In this document: positions 7,901 to 13,871 of the stretch, one piece after another
Position numbering within the stretch: position 1 is the first letter of the stretch
How the letters are laid out: every line of letters begins with the position of its first letter
Made by a program: the position numbers and the translations under genes
From: RGIG464 sp045643185
GTDB taxonomy: Bacteria > Myxococcota_A > Bradymonadia > UBA4248
DNA: 13,871 nt
NCBI GenBank assembly: GCA_045643185.1
Contig: JAZUKH010000187.1
Coordinates: forward strand, 1-13,871
Direction of reading: 5' to 3'
The notes under the pieces: model-generated
What the model was told of the DNA's origin: nothing
The model's input: the letters and a program-made list of their open reading frames with translations, nothing else
Databases searched by the model: none

Positions 7901-9991
7901 TCAAACACTGACGACAAAGGCAATATCACCACGGGCGAAGGCAATGGCAACACCAACGACAGCACCATTACAGCTGGAAGCGATGCCAATACGAGTAAAG
8001 CCGCCAACGCCATCATCGAATACCAGAAAGCCCTCGAAGAATACGAGACCGCTAATGTCGAATACAAGATTCACGCTCAAAAAGGCGCCAATACAATCTC
8101 TTATCTCGATTATTACAGAGGTCAGATCGAACAATGGTACAAAAAACGTGCTGATCTTTTGACCGAAATCGAGAATAAAACGATCGATTGTCCTGCTTCA
8201 ACCAACACCAAGGCTGACTTTACCCCAACTGGTGTTGACGGCAAATGCACTATGGGCGACTTGCTCGGTCTGCTGGATGACAATGAAGCCGCTCAAACCC
8301 AAAAAGAAATCGACGCGACAAAATCTTCTCTCGAAAAACAACAAAACAATTACAATTCATGGAAAACCCAAATGGGCACTTATGTCGGTCTGCAAACGAC
8401 GGCACAAGCTATGGGAACGGCTGCTCAAATTACAAGTTTAGTCTGCCAGACGCATACAGACATTTTCGAAAGAAAAGGCACCGATACCCTTTTACAAACA
8501 ATCGCCGCAAACACTGCGAAAAATGTAGCAGGTAATGCAGCAAGCCAAGGCGGTGCTGCCGTAGCATCTACCGCTGCAGATGCCTGGGATTGGGCACAAG
8601 TTGCTGCGGACGGTGCGGCTATTGCGGCAGAGACGCTCTCCAACGCTTCTTCACTTGCTTACGAAACAAGTGTTGATAAGCTCGATCGTCAAACCGAACT
8701 CGACATCGCTAAAATTGAAAAGACGCTCGGTGAAGATCTTCAGAAACTAAGCAAAGAATACACCGGCATCGACAACGCTATTGGCGATCTCGAAGACCTC
8801 ATTGACGAACTCAAAGAAGCCAATGCCACCGCTGAAGATCGCGAACGCGACCTCGTTGAATACAACAAGCTCGTCAACGATTACAATAATTTCATGCTCG
8901 ACCTCGTCCCGCTCGCCCACACGGTTGCCGTAAAAGAACTCGGCATGTTGCAGGCCGAAATGAAATATTACGAAATCGTCCAGGAAGCCCAGTTGATCGA
9001 ATCGCAGTACAACAACAAATTAGCCCGCTATGACGAAACGAGCAACATCGTCTACGCGGCGTCGAGCTTCTTTGACTATGCGAACGACCTCGAAATCGTC
9101 GAAATGTACATCGACCGCGCCCGTGACGCCCTCGATGACTACCTGACCGCGCTCGAATACCAGACCGTCCGTCCGTTCGTCGACCTCCGTCGCTCCATCT
9201 ACACGGCTCGTGGTACCAACGACCTCGCCAAGATCCTCGAGGAACTCAACACCATCACCTCCAAGTGCGGTGACGGCACCGACTCGACCAACCGCGTCGT
9301 TGTCTCGGCCCGCAATCAGCTCGGCATCCTCAAAACCGACGTCAACGAACTCAGCCCTGAAGATCGCTTCCACTACATCCTCAAGAAAGGTGAAATGCCC
9401 ATCAGCGCACAGGCCCGTTACTCGGTCGACGAATCCATCGCCGAAAAACTCAAGAAGGGCAACTTCTACAGCGTTTCGTTCACGCTCGGCCGCGGCTTCA
9501 GCAACCTCGAAACCACCTGTAACGCCAAAATCAACAACATCGAGATCCGCCTCGTCTCCAAACCCGGCCAGACGATCAGCCCCAACGGCACCACGCCGAT
9601 GCTCTCGCTGTTCTACGGCGGCCAGAGCATGCTGAGCTCCTGCAAGTCCGACATCGCCGACATCACTGCCTCCGTCGGAGCTCGCACCTCGTATGGCGTC
9701 CACTCGACGTTCTACACGCAACCGTTCGGTAACGGCCTCAATGCCACCGTCTACAACGTCCCCGAAGGCGAGGAATATGACTATTCCAAACTTCAGGACG
9801 CAACCTTCGGCTCCACGACCGTTTACAATTCGCTCCAGAATTACCCGATGATGGCTTCATACACCATCCTCATCGATCCGAACGCCGAAGCGAACAAAAA
9901 CATCGACTGGAATGCTGTCGCCGATATCGAAATTCTCTTCAATTACACCACGGGTTCGATCAATCCCGATTCAAAGTGTAATTACAAGTAA
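4991..9991 (+). CDS. Giant coiled-coil lipoprotein, TcA-like C-terminal layout (inferred)
   Basis: 1666 residues. The signal peptide ends in A-A-S-C (Cys20; mature start CSYDS). Residues 47-87 are a Cys module (CSLDSDCADGTFC...). About 130-420 is beta-rich. A Cys-bearing helical stretch follows (about 443-650), then long amphipathic helices (about 700-920), a polar Gly/Asn/Thr linker (about 971-1005) and more helix. An Ala/Gly-rich hydrophobic segment (about 1165-1223) leads into a charged coiled coil (about 1223-1390). The last 180 residues look beta-rich, with GNFYSVSFTLGRGF and a final DIEILFNYTTGS. Helices, a hydrophobic tip, helices, then a beta domain ending in YTxxx recalls the pore-forming and TcB-binding parts of Tc-toxin TcA. 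I see no TcB/TcC gene nearby, and TcA proteins are not normally lipoproteins. Regulation is probably by the sigma-54 promoter upstream; a terminator follows. Codon use is markedly more AT-rich around 7740-8880 than on either side. Existence is certain; function is not. Confidence 0.85.
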   Translation: MRKARFVCALSALAAMAASCSYDSVEEAEIRAEYEAKIAALQAMYGCSLDSDCADGTFCFHNKCVIECNTDLPCTGSFVCDEKRGRCVDRSFALSRRRSTENAINQNEEDLLAAQNGSAISSVIGQNDSKGNLIESFSLYESVAPVVAVSKGEKTIKVSFVANKDLGTVNYAVFNTTSETAAPLEIAKMSELKINLDGTEKTAYKYEMEILPELSNLDENAKAEDILIESSAGTFELSLVPLPEMNGTFSGYVHPQKVLSGIELPIRMAIVTEPTNPKSIDEITKAWIYLPSAGTDLFAPENVEIGADKKPVEHWSKLEMSKDNATNCTSGKNCLYAAFSTNNYVAPGSKIITAQHHINRSLRIELSDYDPSVLTFSGGIKDTIAGFYRKNEINESGEVQRTWNKAEMTGSFTISRIDAFDPEKVTVNDHVKANETLRDTTEAPLDVCAQVGDFDPINTLFGYIPSESPEKCAEKSDDCTAEKLAACDVPEGGDEVKPEYCNDEYLAKCTTEVIACHDRVNNYKEYANACKSNAGVEAFKNMADEDIKAFCVKEAAKGLLADNSRLSTILTKVLETGTANEGEGAGINVDQACVAGGQINNFADFTEACSKDSCKLCQERPEYACAADLVARLYLADGDSDDEKADLMNTWLTLIRESYLGQEYNAWSQDTEIREKWLVGATYDGSFASSLMDDFNNGLLADYKKLVLDIQHGVMAKQLNQTSIEMLAQTIESGNQEQVDAINSMRNSVLTELAQTWETVGEDLATNLKRHDVLSQSDMARVTAAGEMRPYLFDLYFAGLMESTINLASDMGSLNASYGSQLTSIISNLDALDRSFESRVFMRDGEVLRNTDMTADTILKLLENKAKRADTLVKEADAKRQSVLNGHQEKLLQNMAMKDNYLTTLENLQTQIINLCGYPNDCVTKEASDEKCKSLTENLRCGFSLPHDTEDYGYLASSKPTTAKVNSIGLSNTDDKGNITTGEGNGNTNDSTITAGSDANTSKAANAIIEYQKALEEYETANVEYKIHAQKGANTISYLDYYRGQIEQWYKKRADLLTEIENKTIDCPASTNTKADFTPTGVDGKCTMGDLLGLLDDNEAAQTQKEIDATKSSLEKQQNNYNSWKTQMGTYVGLQTTAQAMGTAAQITSLVCQTHTDIFERKGTDTLLQTIAANTAKNVAGNAASQGGAAVASTAADAWDWAQVAADGAAIAAETLSNASSLAYETSVDKLDRQTELDIAKIEKTLGEDLQKLSKEYTGIDNAIGDLEDLIDELKEANATAEDRERDLVEYNKLVNDYNNFMLDLVPLAHTVAVKELGMLQAEMKYYEIVQEAQLIESQYNNKLARYDETSNIVYAASSFFDYANDLEIVEMYIDRARDALDDYLTALEYQTVRPFVDLRRSIYTARGTNDLAKILEELNTITSKCGDGTDSTNRVVVSARNQLGILKTDVNELSPEDRFHYILKKGEMPISAQARYSVDESIAEKLKKGNFYSVSFTLGRGFSNLETTCNAKINNIEIRLVSKPGQTISPNGTTPMLSLFYGGQSMLSSCKSDIADITASVGARTSYGVHSTFYTQPFGNGLNATVYNVPEGEEYDYSKLQDATFGSTTVYNSLQNYPMMASYTILIDPNAEANKNIDWNAVADIEILFNYTTGSINPDSKCNYK

Positions 9992-10006
9992 TTTCTGTTT
10001 TGGGTA

Positions 10007-10040
10007 GCACGGGCTATTGCCGTTGGCAATACGCCCGTGC
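10007..10040 (+). repeat. Bulged hairpin A after the giant gene
   Basis: GCACGGGC-TATTGCC (10007-10021), loop GTT, then GGCAATA-C-GCCCGTGC (10025-10040). The stem has 15 pairs with a single bulged C at 10032. It has no T-run of its own and directly abuts the terminator hairpin. The reverse complement closely resembles the hairpin at 13553-13581. Confidence 0.75.
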
Positions 10041-10084
10041 GCACGACTATGCGGCCTTACGGCTCGCATACGTCGTGCTTTTTT
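10041..10084 (+). terminator. Intrinsic terminator of the giant gene (hairpin B)
   Basis: GCACGAC-TATGCG-GCC (10041-10056), loop TTAC, GGC-T-CGCATA-C-GTCGTGC (10061-10078), then six T (10079-10084). Bulges are T10064 and C10071. The lower-stem bulge after the ATA is in the same place as in hairpin A. The long stem plus T-run makes a good rho-independent terminator. Confidence 0.82.
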
Positions 10085-10165
10085 GTATTTTGGCGTCGCC
10101 CAAAACACAATGCCTTTGTGTATATTCAACGTCTAAAATCGACAAATTATCATTCACGGTTATTT

Positions 10166-13100
10166 ATGAAAACCAAATCGATCCTGATCCTATCCAGCTT
10201 AGTCCTTGCACTGACTGGCTGCTCTTACGACAGCAACTCGGACACCCCCTGTGCCAGCGATCAACACGAAGACCCCGAAACGGGCAAGTGCGTCGCAAAC
10301 ACAACGTCTGGAAAGTCATGCCTCAATGACAGCGAATGCGAACGCGACGAGATCTGCCAAAACCGTCTGTGCATCGTGCCAGCCTGCGTCAGTTCAGACC
10401 AATGCGGGGCACACAAAAAGTGTGACAACTACCAGTGCGTCGCCGATGGCACGTGCGATAATGACACGCATTGCAAACAAAACTTGGTCTGCAAAGACCA
10501 CACGTGTGTTGTCAAATCACCAGACTGCCTCAACGACGACGAATGCGATGGCGAACTGGTCTGTCAAAGTGGCAAATGCGTCGAAAACTCACTCAAAGCC
10601 TGTCAAACACGCGATGACTGTGCTGAAGACGAAGTTTGCAACGAAGTCGGGCACTGTGTTCCCAAGCCCGTCGAATGCCACAACGACGGCGAATGCCACG
10701 ATGGCAAGATCTGCAACGACAAGGGCCTGTGCATCGCCAAAACCTGTGAAACGCGCGAAGACTGCGACGCAAACCAGGCTTGCCTTAAAAACAAATGCGC
10801 CAATCTGCCCATCGCGTGTCAGTTTGACATCGATTGCCCAACCGACTGGCTCTGTAACGATAATCAGTGCAAAGACCCGGCGATCGAATGTGACGTCGAC
10901 AATGACTGTAAAGGCTTTGAGATCTGCACAGACGCGCACAAATGCACCCTGGAATGCGAAAACGATAACGAATGCGATGGCAACAAAGTCTGTAAGTACT
11001 TCCGATGCAAATACGAATGCACGGCCGACACAGACTGTGACGACATCAAAGTGTGCCGAGACAATCAATGCGCCTGGGAATGCGAACGAGACGAGACGTG
11101 CGGCGACTACATGATCTGCGAAGACCACCAGTGCAAGCCCGAATGCAGCGTCAGCACCGATTGCGAAGGCGATCTGGTCTGCGCCGATGGCCGTTGCGCC
11201 CAGTGCGGCGACTCAAAAGACTGCCCGGATGACCAGGTCTGCCAGAATTACGTGTGTGAGAGCCCACGCGCAGTGGCCTATCCGTGTGTCATCGATGCCA
11301 CGGCTGAAAACGGCTACCGACGTTACTATGAAGAGACCGACTACGCGTTGCCGCTCAACGAAGACGGCTCGGTCAACCTCTGCAAACTGGGCTATCGCGC
11401 CTCACTCGACGACATCGAAAGCGGCAAGGCCAAAGACGAATGCGTGCCGCTCTACGAACCGCGTGCCTTCGACTTCTATGACGACGGCGTCGATTCAAAC
11501 TGCGACGGCAATGACTACGATCTAAACGATGTCGTCTTCGTCTACCCGGCCGGTCAGGGCTCGTACGAAGGGCACGACACCTATGACGGCCGATACCATG
11601 CTGATTCCAACGCGATTCAACCCACTGACTCGCTACAGTCTGCGCTCGAGCATGCGTGGCACGACATCGTGATTGGCGACAAAACCTACAAAATTGCGTC
11701 CGACATCTTCGTCGCGACCAATTCTTATGGCCCCTACACGCTAAAAGCGCCCGTCCAGGTGCCCGCGGACGACGAAAACGACTTTGTGACGCTGACCGAC
11801 GTGCCCAAGCTCAAAGTTGGCGGTCTGTCGCCCGCCTCAGCCTGGGCGCTGCACTCGACGCTCGTGACGCGCAAAAAGGCCAATAACACGTTTTTGGGCA
11901 ATGAGTTTGCGTATTTTCGTGAAAACACGTTCGAAAAGGCTGCCTACCGCGTCTATGGCGGATTTAGTCGTAAAGCCGGCGCCGACGAGCACTACCTGAA
12001 CTGGTCGCGCGAGACCGGCGTCAAATCCGTGTTTGAGCGCAAAGTCAAGGCACCGTCGGAATCCTATTTGAGTCTGATCGAACCCGCTTCGACTGAATCG
12101 CCGATATCACTCAGCCTGAATAACCTTGAGTTTTCGCTGACGAGCCAAGCCACGACCGACGGTCACGACCTGACGCTTATTGGCATCAACTGTGGTATGG
12201 CTGGCTGCAAAACGCTGTCTTTGACCGACACGAAGATCACGATCACCGCGCCCGATGGCATGGACATCACCCAGGCAGCCACATGCACCCCACAGGTCGG
12301 CGTCACCGGTCGAGACGGCCAATATCGACTCGATAGCGACAGCACCTACCTTGAGACAGCCTGGACGGCCCCGACGCCCCAGACCTGTTCGGGCGTCTTA
12401 GCCGGACAGGGCGGTCAAGCAGGACACGCCCAAAGCCAAATTAATAAATTCAACGACGTCAGTTATACCCCAAACACAGACGCCCAAGGCAAAGCTGGCA
12501 ACGACGGAGCCAACATCACCGACGCGACCAAACTCGTCCTGGCATACGGCGGCCAAGGCGGTGCCGGCCTTACCAACGCCGACTACGAAACTTCTGAAGG
12601 CTGTAACAGTGACCAAGACATCGACCCGAAACAAGGGCAAGGCGCGGATGGTCACCCTGGTGACCAGGGCGCCAATGGCGTCCAAAAAGCCCTCGTTTTG
12701 ACCCCCAAACGTAATCAAAACGAACTTTATTTCGTCTCCAATCGCGACACAGCGACCTCGGCATACGGTTCTGTGGGCGCACCGGGTGGCGGCGGCGGCG
12801 GCGGCGCGGTCTATCACATCTATACCTCGTCGACCCAAAAGAACGCCTGGATCGCAGCCGGCACGGGTGGTAGCGGCGGATGCGGCGGCCTGGGCGGCAT
12901 GCCTGGCGGCACCGGTGCGTCGGCTGTCGGCATGCTCATCACGGGGCCAAAAGACCAAAACGGGCTCATCAGCATCGACAACATTCAGATCAACGTCAAA
13001 GCCGGTAACGGCGGAAAAGGTCAGGATGGCTGCGATGGTGTGACTGGCGGAAAAGGTGGAAAAGGCATCGGCTATGCCGACGAAGCAAGTACGTTCTCCT

Positions 13101-13510
13101 TGACACCGAATTTGGACTATCAGTGCCTCAAAGCGACCGCGGGTGGTCAGGGTGGCCACGGCGGCGGCGGCGGTGCCGGCGCCGGCGGAATCGCTGGAAA
13201 CGCCTACGCCTTCCTCTTTGACTGCGTCGCCGATACCTACCACGTTACCGATCAGTGTGACCAAGTCACAGAGGATACACCCTGTTTTTCGAGCCAGGCC
13301 ATCGCGACGCTTAAATCGTGTGGCATCACGTTCAATAACAACTTCTACCTCTATAACACCTCAAATTTTGGTACAATCACGGCCGGCAAAAACGCCGACG
13401 ACACGAAAGCCAACTCGGCTGCCGGTCAAGGCAACAAGGCTGCGACCACCAAAACAAAGGATGGCGAGTCAGCCCTATTCAAATCCATCATCACACAAAA
13501 CAATGATTAA
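10166..13510 (+). CDS. Surface lipoprotein with 14 Cys modules and Gly-rich beta-helix-like region
   Basis: 1114 residues from the ATG at 10166. The frame is open from 10037, but that part overlaps the terminator hairpins, whereas 10166 gives a clean signal peptide with lipobox L-T-G-C (Cys19; mature CSYDS, as in the gene before). No Shine-Dalgarno is visible. Residues 52-364 are 14 modules of C-x5-C-x5-C-x4/5-C. At 439-450 lies DDGVDSNCDGND, like the D/N-rich metal-binding motif of MopE-type and myxobacterial surface proteins. A region with DIFVAT and YGGF (597-600) is typical of parallel beta-helix lipoproteins. About 745-1012 is Gly-rich in blocks (GGQGG, GGKGGKG, a seven-Gly run), resembling PGRS/collagen-like filler. 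The C-terminus has more Cys and no anchor. Likely an outer-surface structural or adhesive protein; no catalytic motif is seen. Confidence 0.85.
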   Translation: MKTKSILILSSLVLALTGCSYDSNSDTPCASDQHEDPETGKCVANTTSGKSCLNDSECERDEICQNRLCIVPACVSSDQCGAHKKCDNYQCVADGTCDNDTHCKQNLVCKDHTCVVKSPDCLNDDECDGELVCQSGKCVENSLKACQTRDDCAEDEVCNEVGHCVPKPVECHNDGECHDGKICNDKGLCIAKTCETREDCDANQACLKNKCANLPIACQFDIDCPTDWLCNDNQCKDPAIECDVDNDCKGFEICTDAHKCTLECENDNECDGNKVCKYFRCKYECTADTDCDDIKVCRDNQCAWECERDETCGDYMICEDHQCKPECSVSTDCEGDLVCADGRCAQCGDSKDCPDDQVCQNYVCESPRAVAYPCVIDATAENGYRRYYEETDYALPLNEDGSVNLCKLGYRASLDDIESGKAKDECVPLYEPRAFDFYDDGVDSNCDGNDYDLNDVVFVYPAGQGSYEGHDTYDGRYHADSNAIQPTDSLQSALEHAWHDIVIGDKTYKIASDIFVATNSYGPYTLKAPVQVPADDENDFVTLTDVPKLKVGGLSPASAWALHSTLVTRKKANNTFLGNEFAYFRENTFEKAAYRVYGGFSRKAGADEHYLNWSRETGVKSVFERKVKAPSESYLSLIEPASTESPISLSLNNLEFSLTSQATTDGHDLTLIGINCGMAGCKTLSLTDTKITITAPDGMDITQAATCTPQVGVTGRDGQYRLDSDSTYLETAWTAPTPQTCSGVLAGQGGQAGHAQSQINKFNDVSYTPNTDAQGKAGNDGANITDATKLVLAYGGQGGAGLTNADYETSEGCNSDQDIDPKQGQGADGHPGDQGANGVQKALVLTPKRNQNELYFVSNRDTATSAYGSVGAPGGGGGGGAVYHIYTSSTQKNAWIAAGTGGSGGCGGLGGMPGGTGASAVGMLITGPKDQNGLISIDNIQINVKAGNGGKGQDGCDGVTGGKGGKGIGYADEASTFSLTPNLDYQCLKATAGGQGGHGGGGGAGAGGIAGNAYAFLFDCVADTYHVTDQCDQVTEDTPCFSSQAIATLKSCGITFNNNFYLYNTSNFGTITAGKNADDTKANSAAGQGNKAATTKTKDGESALFKSIITQNND
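10319..11257 (+). repeat. Fourteen-unit Cys module array in the 10166 gene
   Basis: Fourteen successive units of about 18-19 residues follow C-x5-C-x5-C-x4/5-C, usually with D/E before the second Cys (for example CLNDDECDGELVC). They are separated by 0-7 residue linkers. Protein spacing is regular, but the DNA units differ widely, so this is an old array, not a recent expansion. Each unit probably forms two disulphides, and the whole is probably an extended stalk. Confidence 0.9.
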
Positions 13511-13517
13511 GATCCTT

Positions 13518-13552
13518 TACCCTTGTGCCAGGCCCTGCCAGGCGAAGGGGTA
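13518..13552 (+). repeat. Hairpin C after the Gly-rich lipoprotein gene
   Basis: TACCCTT (13518-13524) pairs with AAGGGGTA (13545-13552) with one bulged G. The inner arms GCCAGGC (13527-13533) and GCCAGGC (13537-13543) pair with a central A-A mismatch around loop CCT. It starts 8 nt after the stop codon. There is no T-run, so any terminator role is uncertain. Confidence 0.55.
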
Positions 13553-13581
13553 GCGGCGTATTGGCGAATGCCAATAGCCGC
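13553..13581 (+). repeat. Bulged hairpin D, related to hairpin A
   Basis: GCGGC-G-TATTGGC (13553-13565), loop GAAT, GCCAATA-GCCGC (13570-13581). The stem has 12 pairs with bulged G13558. Read against the reverse complement of hairpin A it keeps the GGC-G-TATTGxC / GxCAATA-GCC pattern, including the bulge, with a different lower stem. Confidence 0.75.
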
Positions 13582-13583
13582 GT

Positions 13584-13601
13584 AGGGGGAGACTTCCCCC
13601 T
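13584..13601 (+). terminator. GC-rich hairpin E, possible terminator without a clear T-run
   Basis: AGGGGGA (13584-13590) and TCCCCCT (13595-13601) are perfect 7-bp arms around GACT. What follows is CAAATTT, only weakly T-rich. With hairpins C and D it probably ends or insulates the upstream transcript. Confidence 0.45.
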
Positions 13602-13634
13602 CAAATTTACATTCACTTATTCCCAATTGGATTT

Positions 13635-13871
13635 ATGCGAAAAAATTCAGCTTTTAATCTTATTACCTTTGCCATTGCTTCCCTTGCGCTCGCCGGATGC
13701 GGCGACGACGCCACCGAAAGTACGCCCCAGGAATGCACGGGCGAGGATTGCGGCGACCAGCCTGCGGTCTGCGACCCCGCGTGCGCGGAGGGCGACGTAT
13801 GCAAAGAAGGCCACTGCTATACCTGCACGCCGAGCGGCAAGTGCTATTTGAGCGACGTCGCCGTCGAAAAG
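13635..13871 (+). CDS. Cys-rich lipoprotein, 5' part only (runs off the window)
   Basis: Seventy-nine codons are open from the ATG at 13635 to the window edge. The N-terminus MRKNSAF followed by a hydrophobic stretch ends in L-A-G-C (Cys22; mature CGDDATE), a textbook lipoprotein signal. The mature part then shows dense Cys: CTGEDCGD, CDPACAEGDVCKEGHC and CTPSGKC, related in style to the modules of the other lipoproteins here but not the same unit. There is no clear Shine-Dalgarno. The upstream sequence shares CATTCAC and a TTTATG start context with the gene at 10166. The functional domain, if any, lies beyond the window. Confidence 0.8.
   Translation, partial: MRKNSAFNLITFAIASLALAGCGDDATESTPQECTGEDCGDQPAVCDPACAEGDVCKEGHCYTCTPSGKCYLSDVAVEK

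Larger units (their letters stand above)
9996..10107 (+). repeat. Outer inverted repeat enclosing two hairpins
   Basis: TGTTTTGGG (9996-10004) and CCCAAAACA (10099-10107) are perfect 9-bp complements that enclose the two hairpins at 10007-10040 and 10041-10078, which would give a three-way junction in RNA. The right arm could alternatively pair locally with TTTTGG at 10088-10093. No more than this pairing potential is visible. Confidence 0.4.

Noticed and set aside
10037..10165. Start of the Gly-rich lipoprotein gene at 10037
   Set aside because: It would overlap the terminator hairpins of the previous gene and put 43 non-signal residues before a perfect lipoprotein signal at 10166.
12398..13264. 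288-codon open frame on the minus strand
   Set aside because: It is the shadow of Gly-rich, C-ending codons of the + strand gene, with no domain sense and no ribosome site.

Overview
The window looks like an accessory, surface-protein locus of a deltaproteobacterium-type Gram-negative, most likely Myxococcota or Bradymonadota. The reasons are the stacked CGDDGCGGxCGxC modules, long runs of C-x5-C-x5-C-x4-C modules on lipoprotein signal peptides, a glycine-rich beta-helix-like lipoprotein, and strongly C-ending codons. This placement rests on family style, not on a marker gene. All recognisable genes are on the + strand, and nothing convincing is coded on the minus strand.

Layout. (1) 98-3765: two tandem paralogous lipoproteins 35 bp apart, each with Cys-rich modules, a small beta domain and a gluzincin-like metallopeptidase domain. 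The second has HEFGH; the first has HDFGH. (2) 3858-4697: a LolA-like periplasmic protein (outer membrane lipoprotein-sorting family, PF17131 type), preceded by a perfect 10-bp hairpin and followed by a strong hairpin terminator. (3) 4698-4990: an AT-rich regulatory region with a near-consensus sigma-54 (-24/-12) promoter, a 10-bp perfect inverted repeat in the leader, and a strong Shine-Dalgarno sequence that moves the next start to 4991. (4) 4991-9991: a 1666-residue lipoprotein with a Cys module, beta domains, a long helical/coiled-coil part with a hydrophobic Ala/Gly-rich segment, and a C-terminal beta domain. Its layout recalls the C-terminal half of Tc-toxin TcA subunits; this is inference. 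(5) 9992-10165: tandem bulged hairpins, the second a terminator. (6) 10166-13510: a 1114-residue lipoprotein with 14 Cys modules, a D/N-rich metal-binding-like motif and a Gly-rich region. (7) 13511-13634: three hairpins, one related to those at 10007-10078. (8) 13635 to the window end: the start of a sixth gene, another Cys-rich lipoprotein.

Five of the six genes encode predicted lipoproteins whose mature N-termini begin Cys-Ser or Cys-Gly, with acidic residues close behind. The sixth encodes a protein of a lipoprotein-sorting family. A reasonable reading is a locus for building or displaying a set of outer-surface lipoproteins (proteases, a giant helical protein, a repeat-stalk protein). 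The giant gene is probably switched on separately through sigma-54. No function has been shown for any of these proteins, and the joint role is inferred from architecture and position.
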